Assembly (NCBI RefSeq): GCF_029688625.1
Contig: NZ_JARULC010000003.1
Span: forward strand, 496,001 to 560,000
DNA: 64,000 nucleotides
Origin: Qipengyuania marincola
GTDB taxonomy: Bacteria; Pseudomonadota; Alphaproteobacteria; Sphingomonadales; Sphingomonadaceae
Direction of reading: 5' to 3'
The translations under genes were made by a program, and so were the position numbers. Under the pieces are notes generated by a model. It was not told the DNA's origin. It saw only the letters and a program-made list of their open reading frames with translations, and made no database searches. Numbering within the stretch: the stretch's first letter is position 1; each line of letters begins with the position of its first letter. This document shows positions 36,735 to 46,340 of the stretch, piece by piece.

Positions 36735-37988
36735 TCAGGCCAGCTCGGCAAGGCTGACGTCGTAGCCCTTGGCTCGCAGCCCCTTCACCAGGCCATCGAT
36801 CTGCTCGGCATCGCGCGCCTCGCACTCGATTTCGGCTGTCAGCCCCTTGGCCGGGAGCGTGGTAAAAATGCGCTGGTGATAAATTTCGATGATGTTGACG
36901 TTATGCGCGTCGAATTCGCGCATCACCTTGAACAATGCGCCCGGACGGTCCTGCAAAGTGATCTGCAGCCGCGCCAGACGGCCCGAACGCGCGAGATCGC
37001 GCAGCAGCACGTTGGCCAGCAAACGCGTGTCGATGTTCCCGCCGCACAACACCAGGCCGACAGTCTTGCCAGCAAACTTCCGGGGATGGGAAAGCACTGC
37101 CGCCAGCCCTGCGGCGCCCGCGCCCTCGACCACGGTCTTTTCAATCTGCAGCAGCAGCGAGACTGCGTGTTCGAGCTTGGCCTCCTCGACCAGCAGCACC
37201 TCGTCGACAAGTTCGCGAATGATCTCGCGCGTGAATTCGCCCGGTGCCTTGACCGCAATGCCTTCGGCGAGCGTGTCGCCCCCGCACGGCAGGTCCTGAC
37301 CGGTCACCGCGCTATACATGGACGGAAACAGCCTGGCCTGAACACCGACCATCTCGATGTCGGGCTTCAGCGCCTTTGCGACCGTCGCCATCCCGCTCAT
37401 CAGGCCGCCACCGCCGATCGGGACCACCAGGCAATCGAAATCGCCTTTCTGCTCCAGCATTTCGAGCGCGACCGTCCCCTGCCCCGCGGCGACCAGCGGG
37501 TGGTCGAACGGATGGACAAACGTCAGGCCACGCTCGCTTTCGAGCTGCCGGGCATGGGCATAGGCTTCGTCGAAAGTTTCACCGAAGAGCTCGACCTGGC
37601 CGCCGACGCTCTCCGTCTGCATCACCTTCACGCTCGGCGTCGTCTGCGGCATCACGATGGTGACCGGCACCCCGAGCCGCCGCCCGTGATAGCTCAGCCC
37701 CTGCGAATGGTTGCCCGCCGACGCCGCGATGACACCGCGTTCCTTCTGCGCTTCGGTCAGATGCAGCAGGGCATTGAGCGCGCCGCGCTCCTTGTAGGCG
37801 GCGGTGAACTGCAGGTTCTCGAACTTCAGCCAGATATCCGCACCGGTGATTTCCGACAGCGTCTGGCTGCGCAACATCGGCGTCTTGACCACAGCACCAT
37901 CGATGCGCTCCGCGGCTGCCCGCACATCCTCGAGCGTCAGGAGATCGGTCGCCCTGTCGGCGGCGCGTGCAGTGGATGGCTTGCTCAT
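36735..37988 (-). CDS. ilvA: Threonine ammonia-lyase (threonine deaminase) with ACT domain
   Basis: This PLP enzyme deaminates threonine to 2-oxobutanoate, the first step to isoleucine, or degrades threonine. The 417-residue protein has the PLP lysine K66 in FTAAYKERGALN, the SAGNHSQG motif near 105, and the glycine loop IGGGGLMSG. A C-terminal ACT domain (RLQITLQDRPGALFKVMREF and following) occupies about 330-417. A single short ACT domain fits the degradative/TdcB-like or class 2 form, so biosynthetic versus catabolic use is open. The ATG at 37988 gives MSKPSTARAADRA; the longer frame upstream is non-coding-like. Confidence 0.92.
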   Translation of the reverse strand: MSKPSTARAADRATDLLTLEDVRAAAERIDGAVVKTPMLRSQTLSEITGADIWLKFENLQFTAAYKERGALNALLHLTEAQKERGVIAASAGNHSQGLSYHGRRLGVPVTIVMPQTTPSVKVMQTESVGGQVELFGETFDEAYAHARQLESERGLTFVHPFDHPLVAAGQGTVALEMLEQKGDFDCLVVPIGGGGLMSGMATVAKALKPDIEMVGVQARLFPSMYSAVTGQDLPCGGDTLAEGIAVKAPGEFTREIIRELVDEVLLVEEAKLEHAVSLLLQIEKTVVEGAGAAGLAAVLSHPRKFAGKTVGLVLCGGNIDTRLLANVLLRDLARSGRLARLQITLQDRPGALFKVMREFDAHNVNIIEIYHQRIFTTLPAKGLTAEIECEARDAEQIDGLVKGLRAKGYDVSLAELA

Positions 37989-38095
37989 GGGTCTCGGCCC
38001 TACGGCGAGCGGGGCAGCGGCGCAATCGCGGAAAGGGTTTGCCTGCGCCAAGCTATGCCTTATCGCCGCCCGAGACACGAATATGGGGCCGCCTG

Positions 38096-39745
38096 ATGAA
38101 ACGATTAATCCTTGCCGCATTCCTCGCCAGCGCCATGGCTGCACCCGCCATGGCCGACGTGCTGGTGGACAATGTCGAAGGCCTGACCATCGACGAGGAC
38201 GGCGAGGTCAAACGTTTCACGGGTCTGGTGATCGACGACAATGGCACGATCGTGCAACTGCTGGAGCGCGGGGACGACAAGCCGCAGACCGACTATCGCG
38301 AGGACGGCCAGGGCCGGGTGATGATCCCCGGCCTGATCGATGCGCACGCCCATGTTATGGGCGTTGGCATCGGCGCGCTCACGCTCGACCTCTCGGACAC
38401 GCGCTCGCTTGACGAAGCGCTGGCCAAGATCTCAGCCTTTGCCGCTGAGAACGAGGCGCGCCCATGGATCCTCGGACGCGGCTGGAACCAGGAGCAATGG
38501 GGCCTCGGCCGTTTCCCCACCGCCAAAGAGCTGGACCGCGCGGTTTCCGATCGCCCGGTCTATCTCCAACGCGTCGATGGCCATGCGGGTTGGGCCAATA
38601 CGCTGGCATTGCAGGCGGCCGGTATCACGGCGCAAACCAAGTCGCCCGATGGCGGTCGGATAGAGCGCCTGCCCGGCTCGCAAGAACCCTCCGGAGTGCT
38701 GGTCGATGCGGCGGAAGAGCTGATTAATCGCGCAATCCCCGCGCCGCGCCCGGTGGAACGCGATCTCGCCTTTGCCGAGGCGCAGAAGGTGCTGCATCGG
38801 CAGGGCATTACCGCCGTGGCCGATATGGGCACCACGATCGAGGACTGGCAGGCGTTCCGCCGCGCCGGCGACCGTGGCACGCTGACGCTGCGCATCATGA
38901 GCTATGCCGCCGGGCCCGACCAGATGGAACTGATCGCCGGTTCGCGGCCCACCCCCTGGCTGTATGGCGACAAGCTGCGGATGAACGGGGTGAAGCTTTA
39001 CCTCGACGGCGCACTCGGCAGTCGCGGCGCCTGGCTGAAGCGTCCCTATGCCGACGATCCAGGCAACACCGGCCTGCCTCTGACCCCGCCCGCGAAGCTG
39101 CGCAACATCCTCGTCCGCGCAGCACAGGGCGAGTTCCAGCCGGCGATCCACGCGATCGGTACCGCTGCGAATGCCGAAGCGTTGAATGCGATCGACGAGC
39201 TTGCCGAAAGTTTCCCCGGCGACCGCCGTTGGCGGATCGAGCATGTCCAGATCGTCGATCCGGTCGATCTGCCCAAGCTCGGGCAGAATGGCGTCATCGC
39301 CAGCATGCAGCCGGTTCACCAGACCAGCGACCGCCTGATGGCGGAAGCGCGGCTGGGGCCGGATCGGCTTGATGGCGCCTATGCCTGGAACACGATCCTC
39401 GGTCTTGGCGGCAAGCTCGCTTTCGGGTCTGACGCGCCGGTGGAAAGCGCCGACCCATTCGCGGGGATGGCTGCCGCGACGACTCGCATGGACGCCGATG
39501 GAGAGCCGTTCGGGGGCTGGCGCCCCCAGGACAGGGTTAATCGCGAACAGGCGCTGGCGGGCTTTACCGCCTGGGCAGCCTATGCGGGATTTGCAGAGGG
39601 TCGCTTCGGCCGTCTGCTACCCGGTGAGCGCGCGGACTTCGTGCTGGTCGATACCGATCCGCTGATGGCAACGCCCGCGCAGTTGCGCGCTACGAAAGTG
39701 CTGGAAACCTGGGTGGGCGGCCGGAAAGTCTACGACGCCGACTGA
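38096..39745 (+). CDS. Secreted amidohydrolase (amidohydrolase 3, YtcJ-like)
   Basis: A 549-residue metal-dependent hydrolase with an N-terminal signal peptide (cleavage after AMA, about residue 20), so it acts in the periplasm or outside. The metal motif IPGLIDAHAHVMG begins near 78, and MNGVKLYLDGALGSRGAWLKRPY is in the middle. IEHVQIVDPVDLPKLGQNGVIASMQPVHQTSD follows, with FGSDAPVESADPFAGM near the end. These are YtcJ-family signatures; the substrate is unknown. The ATG at 38096 begins the signal peptide, and an in-frame ATG at 38084 is an alternative. Its 3' end overlaps tatC by 16 nt (convergent). Confidence 0.9.
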   Translation: MKRLILAAFLASAMAAPAMADVLVDNVEGLTIDEDGEVKRFTGLVIDDNGTIVQLLERGDDKPQTDYREDGQGRVMIPGLIDAHAHVMGVGIGALTLDLSDTRSLDEALAKISAFAAENEARPWILGRGWNQEQWGLGRFPTAKELDRAVSDRPVYLQRVDGHAGWANTLALQAAGITAQTKSPDGGRIERLPGSQEPSGVLVDAAEELINRAIPAPRPVERDLAFAEAQKVLHRQGITAVADMGTTIEDWQAFRRAGDRGTLTLRIMSYAAGPDQMELIAGSRPTPWLYGDKLRMNGVKLYLDGALGSRGAWLKRPYADDPGNTGLPLTPPAKLRNILVRAAQGEFQPAIHAIGTAANAEALNAIDELAESFPGDRRWRIEHVQIVDPVDLPKLGQNGVIASMQPVHQTSDRLMAEARLGPDRLDGAYAWNTILGLGGKLAFGSDAPVESADPFAGMAAATTRMDADGEPFGGWRPQDRVNREQALAGFTAWAAYAGFAEGRFGRLLPGERADFVLVDTDPLMATPAQLRATKVLETWVGGRKVYDAD

Positions 39746-40536
39746 GGCTCGTCCTTCTCCGCCGCATCTTCCGGCGCCTCCATGCTCTTCTTGCGGTCGG
39801 TGAACCGCATCAGGAGCAATGAGCTTTCGAACAAGAGCAGGAGCGGTACGGCCAGCAGAAGTTGCGACCCTGGATCGGGCGGCGTGATGATCGCCGCGAG
39901 TGCGACCACGAGGACGATGACATAGCGCCGTGCATCGACCAGCTGCGCCCGCGTGACGATCCCGGCGCGGTGAAGCAGCAACAGCAGGACCGGCAGAAGG
40001 AAGCTCATCCCGAACGCGAGGATGAACTGCATCACCAGTCCAAGGTATTCGTTAGCCGTCGGCAAGGCCTGTATCTCCAGCCCGCCTGCCGTGCCCTCGA
40101 ACCCCAGGAACCAGCGGAAGGCAGTCGGCATCACGACATAGTACGCGAGCGCCGCGCCCGCCCCGAAGAGCAGCGGGGTCGCGAACAGGAACGGCAGGAA
40201 GGCCTTCTTTTCCTTCGCATAAAGGCCGGGTGCGACGAAGGCCCAGAGCTGGTTGGCGATAATCGGAAAGCTTACGCAAAAGCCGGCGAACAAGGCCACT
40301 TTCAGCTCAACGAAGAACACCTCGTAGAGCTTTGTGAAGATCAGCTGGCCCTCACCCTTGGGGAAGGCTTCCTTCAGTGGCTGGATCAGGAAGCCGAGGA
40401 TCGGATCGGCGAAATAAAGGCAGACGCCAAACGCGATAACCAGCGCAAGAATGCACCGCACCAGGCGCGCGCGCAGCTCGATCAGATGATCAAGCAGCGG
40501 GGCTTGCGTTTCGTCGATGTCCTTGATGACCGCCAT
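39730..40536 (-). CDS. tatC: TatC, core of twin-arginine translocase
   Basis: TatC is the membrane receptor for twin-arginine signal peptides of folded export substrates. From the ATG at 40536 the 268-residue protein has six membrane segments. The N-terminal LLDHLIELRARLVRCI motif is diagnostic, as are the ELKVALFAGFCVSFPIIANQLWAFVAPGLY segment and the later ITPPDPGSQLLLAVPLLLLFESSL. The frame upstream of this ATG is antisense-like. It follows tatB by 1 nt (TGACATG), so coupling is likely. Confidence 0.96.
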   Translation of the reverse strand: MAVIKDIDETQAPLLDHLIELRARLVRCILALVIAFGVCLYFADPILGFLIQPLKEAFPKGEGQLIFTKLYEVFFVELKVALFAGFCVSFPIIANQLWAFVAPGLYAKEKKAFLPFLFATPLLFGAGAALAYYVVMPTAFRWFLGFEGTAGGLEIQALPTANEYLGLVMQFILAFGMSFLLPVLLLLLHRAGIVTRAQLVDARRYVIVLVVALAAIITPPDPGSQLLLAVPLLLLFESSLLLMRFTDRKKSMEAPEDAAEKDEPQSAS

Positions 40537-40537
40537 G

Positions 40538-40987
40538 TCAGGCCTCCGACGGCGGCGGCGGGGGCGGGTCAAGCGGGAGCGGCGGCTCTTGGGGGTCGGA
40601 TGCTGCGTGCTCGGGAGCCTTCTTCGGCGCAGCGCGCCTGATTGCGGCTTCGGCAGCGGCATCTGGATCGGGGACCTCGTCGGCCGCCGCCAGCGGCTCC
40701 ATCTGCGGTGGAACGAGATTGTCCGGCGCGCCGCCGGCAGGATCCGTTCCCTTCGGGTATTCGGCCATGATGCGCTTGTTGCGCTCGGCCCATTCCTTTT
40801 CCATGTCCTCGATTTCAGCCTGGCGGACCATCTCGTCGATCCCGGCGCGGAAATGACCCGACATGCGCCGCAGCTTGCCGATCCAGCGCCCGGCGGTCCG
40901 CATGGCCTTCGGCATGTCCTTGGGGCCGATCACGATGATCGCCACCACGACAATGACGAGCAATTCGGCGGCGCCGATATCGAACAT
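40538..40987 (-). CDS. tatB: TatB, Sec-independent translocase subunit
   Basis: TatB is a single-pass receptor subunit that binds TatC. The 149-residue protein has one N-terminal membrane segment and the typical MFDIGAAELLVI and GPKDMPKAMRTAGRWIGKLR, an amphipathic helix with the conserved Gly-Pro hinge near residue 21. A long acidic and proline-rich tail (EPPLPLDPPPPPP near the end) follows. It lies between tatA and tatC, the usual order. Confidence 0.94.
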   Translation of the reverse strand: MFDIGAAELLVIVVVAIIVIGPKDMPKAMRTAGRWIGKLRRMSGHFRAGIDEMVRQAEIEDMEKEWAERNKRIMAEYPKGTDPAGGAPDNLVPPQMEPLAAADEVPDPDAAAEAAIRRAAPKKAPEHAASDPQEPPLPLDPPPPPPSEA

Positions 40988-41014
40988 GGCTGGCCCTATC
41001 CGCCCGTTGGCGGC

Positions 41015-41245
41015 CTATTTGGAGTCGCTGGGCGACTTGACCTGGCTGTCCTGCAAGCCGTCTTCGGCAGGTTTGGCTTCGTGGCCGAGCTGCCTCGCGG
41101 GCTTCTCGTCTTCCTCGTTCATGCCCTGCTTGAAGCTTTTGATGCCCTTGCCGAAATCGCCCATCATTTCGGAGATGCGACCCCGCCCGAACAGGACGAG
41201 GATGACGATGGCAATGATGATGAGCTGCCAGGGACCGAGCGACAT
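41015..41245 (-). CDS. tatA: TatA, Sec-independent translocase pore subunit
   Basis: TatA oligomers form the export pathway for folded proteins. The 76-residue protein starts MSLGPWQLIIIAIVILVLFGRGRISEMM: an N-terminal membrane helix, then a FGRGR hinge and an amphipathic helix. A charged tail follows. FGRGRI is close to the family FG(xx)KLP hinge. It is the first gene of tatABC. Confidence 0.95.
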   Translation of the reverse strand: MSLGPWQLIIIAIVILVLFGRGRISEMMGDFGKGIKSFKQGMNEEDEKPARQLGHEAKPAEDGLQDSQVKSPSDSK

Positions 41246-41295
41246 GATGAAACCTTTTTCGTAGCTGTCCTGCCCATATAGGCGCGTGCGCCACG

Positions 41296-41925
41296 CTATG
41301 CCAGTGAGCTGTCGTCTGTCGCGCTTTCTGGTTCGTCCGCCCCGTCGTCTGCCTTTGTTTCGGTCGGGGCCTCGCCCATCAGATCTTCATACGCGTCATC
41401 GACAGGATCGAGCAGGCCGGTTGCGCGCAATTCCGCCAGTCCCGGCAAGTCGCGGCGGCTTGCGAGGCCGAAGTGCTCGAGAAATTCGGGCGTCGTGGCG
41501 TAAATCGTCGGGCGCCCCGGCACTTCGCGTCGCCCGGCAATCTTCACCCAGCCGGCCTCCATCAGCACATCCAGCGTGCCACCGCTGGTCTGCACCCCGC
41601 GGATCGATTCGATTTCGGCGCGGCTGACCGGCTCGTGATAGGCGATGATCGCCAGTACCTCGGTCGCCGCGCGGCTGAGGCGGCGCAGTTGCTCCTTCTC
41701 GCGGCGCAGCAGGTGCGCGAGATCGGGCGCGGTTTCGAAGTGCCAGCGCTTGCCGCGCTCGACCAGGCGGATGCCGCGATCCTCGTAATGCGCCGCGAGC
41801 GCATGCAACGCATCGCGGACCTCGCCCGGTGCCGCATCGCCGAGAAACGCGGAGAGCGCATCCGCCGACATCGGCTCTTCGGCAGCGAACAGCGCCGCTT
41901 CCACCGCCCGCGCGAGATCATCCAT
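41296..41925 (-). CDS. scpB: ScpB, SMC-associated segregation/condensation protein
   Basis: ScpB joins ScpA and SMC in the bacterial condensin complex that organises and segregates the chromosome. The 209-residue protein has two winged-helix parts, with RAATEVLAIIAYHEPVSRAEIESIRGVQ typical of the middle. An acidic tail (EAPTETKADDGADEPESATDD) ends it. The start at 41925 overlaps the scpA end by 8 nt. It lies in the conserved argS-SPOR-nagZ-scpAB-tatABC order of this class. Confidence 0.94.
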   Translation of the reverse strand: MDDLARAVEAALFAAEEPMSADALSAFLGDAAPGEVRDALHALAAHYEDRGIRLVERGKRWHFETAPDLAHLLRREKEQLRRLSRAATEVLAIIAYHEPVSRAEIESIRGVQTSGGTLDVLMEAGWVKIAGRREVPGRPTIYATTPEFLEHFGLASRRDLPGLAELRATGLLDPVDDAYEDLMGEAPTETKADDGADEPESATDDSSLA

Positions 41926-42733
41926 TAGTCGATGCCCGGCGCAGATGGAGGGGACCGAACGTCTCGTCCTGCTGCAACTCGGCCTTGCCCAGCCGGGCGA
42001 GCTCTAGCGCAGCGACGAAGCTGGAGGCGAGCGCCGACTTTCGCAATCGCGGTTCCGCATGGGGCGGGAGGAAGTCCTGCAACTCCATCCAGTCCAGTGT
42101 CACGCCAAGCATGTGGGAGACGCGGTCGAGCGCGCTTTCGAGCGTCATGACCGGCCGTTCGCGGACCATGTGGATCGCAGGAGCGGTGCGCGCCTTGACC
42201 CGTCCATAGGCCTCGATCAGCGCATACTGATCGCATTGCCACAAGGTCTTGCGGGCGATCTCGAGACCTTCGGGCGCCGCGCGCAGGAAGACGTCGCGCC
42301 CGATCCGGTCGCCGCCCATCAGCCGCGCCGCCGCATCGCGCATCGCGCCGAGTCGCTGGAGCCGCAATTGCAGCTTCAGCGCAAGCTCTTCGGGGCTCGG
42401 ATCCTCCTGCTCGTCCTTCGGGAGGAGCATCGCCGACTTGAGGTAGGCCAGCCACGCGGCCATCACGAGATAATCGGCTGCCAATTCCAGCTTCAGCGCC
42501 CCGGCCTGCTCTATATAGTCGAGATACTGGTCGACCAGCGCCAGGATCGAGATCGAGCGCAAATCGACCTTTTGCCGCCGCGCGAGGTCGAGCAACAGGT
42601 CGAGCGGACCTTCCCAGCCGTCGAGCTCGAGATAAAGTGCCTTCCCGCTTGCGGGTGTGGGCGACGCAATGCCATCCCAGCTCTCATCCGCCTCGCTTTG
42701 CGGTGGATCGGAAAAGAGCAGGCCCTCGTTCAT
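41918..42733 (-). CDS. scpA: ScpA, kleisin subunit of SMC complex
   Basis: ScpA is the kleisin that bridges SMC heads. The 271-residue protein has the N-terminal kleisin motif EGPLDLLLDLARRQKVDLRSISILALVDQYL near residues 40-75. AADYLVMAAWLAYLKSAMLLP follows, with a C-terminal winged helix (FVAALELARLGKAELQQDE). The ATG at 42733 begins MNEGLLFSDPP, 2 nt after the nagZ stop, so it is probably co-transcribed with nagZ. Confidence 0.94.
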   Translation of the reverse strand: MNEGLLFSDPPQSEADESWDGIASPTPASGKALYLELDGWEGPLDLLLDLARRQKVDLRSISILALVDQYLDYIEQAGALKLELAADYLVMAAWLAYLKSAMLLPKDEQEDPSPEELALKLQLRLQRLGAMRDAAARLMGGDRIGRDVFLRAAPEGLEIARKTLWQCDQYALIEAYGRVKARTAPAIHMVRERPVMTLESALDRVSHMLGVTLDWMELQDFLPPHAEPRLRKSALASSFVAALELARLGKAELQQDETFGPLHLRRASTNG

Positions 42734-42735
42734 GG

Positions 42736-43755
42736 TCAGGCCGCCTGATCTGCGATGGCCAGCAATGCATCGCGTCTGGCCAGCAGTTCGGATGCATCGA
42801 TCGTGTCACGCGGATCACCCATCGCTGCGTGAACCCGATCCAGGCGCTCGGCAGCCTGCTCCGATATCGTTCCGCACCGTTCGACGATGCCCTGCATGTC
42901 GTCGAGCTTGGCCCAGCAATTCAGGACGATGTCGCAGCCGGCCGCCAGAGCTTTCTCCGCACGATCCGGGATCGAGCCGTCGAGGGCCTGCATGTCGATG
43001 TCGTCGGTCAGCATCAAACCGTCGAAGCCGATATCGCCGCGAATAACCTTCTCTATCACGGTGGATGACAGCGTCGCAGGATGCCTAGCGTCCCACGCGG
43101 TGAAGACGATGTGCGCGCTCATGCCGAGCGGATGGTGGGACAGGGAGCGGAAAGGTTCGATATCGGCTTCGAGCTCGGCCGCGCTGGCATTCACGACCGG
43201 CAATTCCTTGTGCGTGTCGCAAGTCGCCCGCCCGTGGCCAGGCATGTGCTTAAGGCAACCGACGACACCGGCGCGGCCCATCCCGTCCAGCACGGCGCGC
43301 CCGAGCGCCGCCACCTGCATCGGCTCGCTGCCCAACGCACGGTCACCGATGACCTCATCGGTTTCCGGCCGGCGCACGTCGAACGGGGCATGATAGTCGA
43401 CGCTGATCCCCGCAAGGGCGAGTTCGAGCGCCATGGCTTCCGCATTACAGCGGGCTGCCTCGATAGCGGACGCCGGAGCGATTTCGTATAACTTAGCAAA
43501 TGCCTCACCAGCGGGATAGCGCGGCCATTCTGGCGGTTTCATTCGCGCAACCCGACCGCCCTCCTGGTCGATTGAAACGATCAGCCGGTCGCGGCCTTGG
43601 ATGCTGCGCAAATCGTCGGTCAGACGCCGCAACTGGTCGCGCGTCTCGCAATTGCGGGCGAAAAGTATGTAACCCGCCGGATCGGCCTCCTTGAAGAAGG
43701 CGCGCTCGTTGGCCGTAAGTTCCAGGCCGGAAATGCCGAAAATGGCGGGTGTCAT
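42736..43755 (-). CDS. nagZ: NagZ, GH3 beta-N-acetylhexosaminidase
   Basis: NagZ removes GlcNAc from muropeptides in the cytoplasm during peptidoglycan recycling. The 339-residue protein has SIDQEGGRVARMKPPEWPRYPAGE, KHMPGHGRATCDTHKELP (the NagZ histidine loop) and the nucleophile aspartate in LTDDIDMQAL. There is no signal peptide, as expected. The start is ATG 43755. It links peptidoglycan turnover to the nearby SPOR protein. Confidence 0.95.
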   Translation of the reverse strand: MTPAIFGISGLELTANERAFFKEADPAGYILFARNCETRDQLRRLTDDLRSIQGRDRLIVSIDQEGGRVARMKPPEWPRYPAGEAFAKLYEIAPASAIEAARCNAEAMALELALAGISVDYHAPFDVRRPETDEVIGDRALGSEPMQVAALGRAVLDGMGRAGVVGCLKHMPGHGRATCDTHKELPVVNASAAELEADIEPFRSLSHHPLGMSAHIVFTAWDARHPATLSSTVIEKVIRGDIGFDGLMLTDDIDMQALDGSIPDRAEKALAAGCDIVLNCWAKLDDMQGIVERCGTISEQAAERLDRVHAAMGDPRDTIDASELLARRDALLAIADQAA

Positions 43756-43834
43756 GGCGGTAGCCTGCGGGTTTTCGCGCCGAGCGCAAGTGCCCTGCGC
43801 GCGCGAAGTGTGGAAATTGCAGTCCTCGCAGCTG

Positions 43835-44551
43835 CTATTTTACGAAGCAGGCGAGCCCATCGTCCTTCAGGGCCTGACACAAGCGAGTGGCCGCCGACCG
43901 ATCGCCGGGCAATGCCTGCAGCCGATACACCGTGCCGATGTCGACCCGCGCCTCCACCACGCGATGGCGGACGCCCAAAAGCGCCTCGGTCTGGCGGATC
44001 ATGCGTGCCCAGGCGTCTTCGGCATCGGCACGGCTGGGGAAGGCGCCAACCTGGACAGCCGTCCCGTCATTTGCCGGAACCGGTTCCGGCGCCGCGCGAT
44101 CGGCGGGGCTTTCCGCCGGCGCGTCGGTCTCGGTAATCGTCGATGCTATCGACGGGCCACCCGCCGACGCTTGCTGCGGTGTGTCGGCCAGGCGCCCCTC
44201 GCGAGTCAGGCCTTCGCCGACGGCAAAGCTGGCATCGCCGGTCCCGGGGAAGACCTTGCCGCCCTCCCGCATCGGCGGTGTCTTGTAGGGTTCTTCCGGC
44301 GCGGCGATCAGGCTGCCATCGGCGGGCGGCTCGTCCGAACTTGCCTGCCCGAAGAACCAGATGCCACCGCCGACAAGCCCGAGCGCCAGCAACGCCAGCA
44401 CGCCGAGCAGCACCATGCGGCCCGTATCGACTCCGCCGCGCGCGTCGTCTGGCTCGGTGCTTTCAAGCCACGGCAGGCTTTCGTCCTCGGCCAGGTCGAG
44501 CTCGTCCTCGCTCTCCCAGTCCTCGTCGGTGTCGTAGGGCGTTGCCGCCAT
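43835..44551 (-). CDS. SPOR-domain membrane protein
   Basis: A 238-residue bitopic protein with an acidic cytoplasmic tail (about 40 residues, rich in Asp/Glu), a membrane segment near 47-68, a Pro/Ala linker and a C-terminal SPOR domain (AVQVGAFPSRADAEDAWARM to the end). SPOR domains bind denuded glycan strands at the septum. The ATG at 44551 has GAGGAG 8 nt upstream (inside the argS end); a GTG at 44557 overlapping the argS stop is the alternative. It lies between argS and nagZ, as in related genomes. Confidence 0.9.
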   Translation of the reverse strand: MAATPYDTDEDWESEDELDLAEDESLPWLESTEPDDARGGVDTGRMVLLGVLALLALGLVGGGIWFFGQASSDEPPADGSLIAAPEEPYKTPPMREGGKVFPGTGDASFAVGEGLTREGRLADTPQQASAGGPSIASTITETDAPAESPADRAAPEPVPANDGTAVQVGAFPSRADAEDAWARMIRQTEALLGVRHRVVEARVDIGTVYRLQALPGDRSAATRLCQALKDDGLACFVK

Positions 44552-44553
44552 GC

Positions 44554-46293
44554 TCACATCTCCTCGACCGCCTCGACCCCCAGAATGGCGAGACCGTTGC
44601 GAATGACCTGTCCCACGGCGTCGACCAGAAACAGACGCGCGGCTGTCAATTCAGCATCGCCTTCCTGAATGATCCGCCTAGAGGGATCGTCATTACCCGC
44701 ATTCCAGAAACTGTGGAAGGCGGCAGCGAGATCGCCCAGGAAAAAGGCAATGCGATGCGGCTCGCGCGCCTTGGCCGCAGATTCGACCACGCGCGGGAAT
44801 TGCGCCGCTTCGCGCACAAGCGCCAGTTCGTCTGCGCCCAGCCGGTCGAGATGCTCCGCCGATGGCTCGACGCCTGCCTTGCGCATGGTCGAACGGATGC
44901 GCGCATGGGCATACTGCAGGTAGAAGACCGGATTGTCCTTCGACGCCTCGACCACCTTGGCAAAATCGAATTCCATCTGGGCTTCGGGCTTGCGGGTCAG
45001 CATGGTGAAGCGCACCACGTCCTTACCCACCTCCTCGACCATATCGGCGATGGTGACGAAATTGCCCGAGCGCTTCGACATCTTGATCGGCTCGCCATTC
45101 CGCATCAGCTGGACCATCTGGACCAGCTTTACATCGAAGGGAATTGCCTTGCCTTCCCCTTTGGACAAAGCAGCGACAGCAGCCTTGATCCGCTTGACCG
45201 TGCCTGCATGGTCCGCGCCCCAGATGTCGATCAGCTCGTCAGCGGATTGGGCCTTCTGCAGGTGGTAGGCGAGGTCGGCCCCGAAATAGGTCCAGGCGCC
45301 GTTCGATTTCTTGATCGGGCGATCCTGATCGTCGCCGAACTGGGTCGAGCGGAACAGCGGCAGTTCGACCGGCTCCCAGTCCTCCGGCGGTGCCTTGCCC
45401 TTGGGGGCTTCGAGCACGCCGTCATAGACGAAGCCATGGTCGCGAAGCCACGCTTCGGCAGCCTCGGGCTTCTTGGCCGCCTGCAGTTCGGCTTCGGAAG
45501 AAAACAGGTCGTGATGGATGCCTAGCAGCGCGAGATCCTCGCGGATCATGTCCATCATCGCGGCGACCGCCTGCTCGCGGAAGATCGGCAGCCAATCGCT
45601 TTCCGGCGCGTCCTTGTACGCATCGCCGAATTGCTGCTTCAGCCGCTCGCCGACCGGCTTGAGATAGTCGCCCGGATAGAGGCCCTCGGGGATTTCGCCG
45701 ATGTCCTCGCCCAGCGCTTCCTTATAGCGCAGGTGCGCGGAGCGAGCGAGCACATCGACCTGCCCGCCGGCATCATTGACGTAATACTCGCGCACCACGC
45801 GGTGGCCGGCGAACTCCAGCAGGCCCGCCAGCGCGTCGCCCACCACCGCGCCGCGGCAGTGGCCCATGTGCATCGGGCCGGTCGGATTGGCGGAGACATA
45901 TTCGATATTGACCGTGCGCCCGTCGCCCATCGTCGAGCGACCGTAGTCCGCGCCGAGCGACGCGATTGCCTCAAGCTCACGCCGCCAGGCGTCGTCCGAC
46001 AGGCGCATGTTGATAAAGCCCGGCCCGGCGATTTCCGTCGAGGTGATATCGGGATCGCGCTCGAGATGCTCGACGATCTTATCCGCCAGCGCGCGCGGGT
46101 TGGTCTTCGCCTGCTTGGCCAGAACCATGGCGGCATTGGTCGCAAGATCGCCATGCGAGGGATCGCGCGGCGGCTCCACCGTCACGTTGCCGCGCGGCGT
46201 TTCGGGTGGAAGCGTTCCTTCCATCTCCAGCGCGTTCAGGATTGCGTTGATCCGCGCGGCGAAGGCCGCGTGCAGGGTCTCGTTGTCAGCCAT
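44554..46293 (-). CDS. argS: Arginyl-tRNA synthetase
   Basis: ArgRS charges tRNA-Arg in the cytoplasm. The 579-residue class I enzyme has the N-terminal additional domain, the HIGH motif as HMGH in [20 protein letters not shown], and KMSKR in [13 protein letters not shown]. An anticodon-binding DALR-type C-terminal domain follows. The start is ATG 46293. It leads into the SPOR gene (GTGA/ATG junction). Confidence 0.96.
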   Translation of the reverse strand: MADNETLHAAFAARINAILNALEMEGTLPPETPRGNVTVEPPRDPSHGDLATNAAMVLAKQAKTNPRALADKIVEHLERDPDITSTEIAGPGFINMRLSDDAWRRELEAIASLGADYGRSTMGDGRTVNIEYVSANPTGPMHMGHCRGAVVGDALAGLLEFAGHRVVREYYVNDAGGQVDVLARSAHLRYKEALGEDIGEIPEGLYPGDYLKPVGERLKQQFGDAYKDAPESDWLPIFREQAVAAMMDMIREDLALLGIHHDLFSSEAELQAAKKPEAAEAWLRDHGFVYDGVLEAPKGKAPPEDWEPVELPLFRSTQFGDDQDRPIKKSNGAWTYFGADLAYHLQKAQSADELIDIWGADHAGTVKRIKAAVAALSKGEGKAIPFDVKLVQMVQLMRNGEPIKMSKRSGNFVTIADMVEEVGKDVVRFTMLTRKPEAQMEFDFAKVVEASKDNPVFYLQYAHARIRSTMRKAGVEPSAEHLDRLGADELALVREAAQFPRVVESAAKAREPHRIAFFLGDLAAAFHSFWNAGNDDPSRRIIQEGDAELTAARLFLVDAVGQVIRNGLAILGVEAVEEM

Positions 46294-46340
46294 GGCGCGC
46301 GCCTAGCCCATTGGGCCAGATTCGCAAGAGAGGTCCGTGC

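Noticed and set aside
36673..36765. Short plus-strand ORF after the CtrA box
   Set aside because: About 30 codons running into the ilvA end, without a ribosome site.
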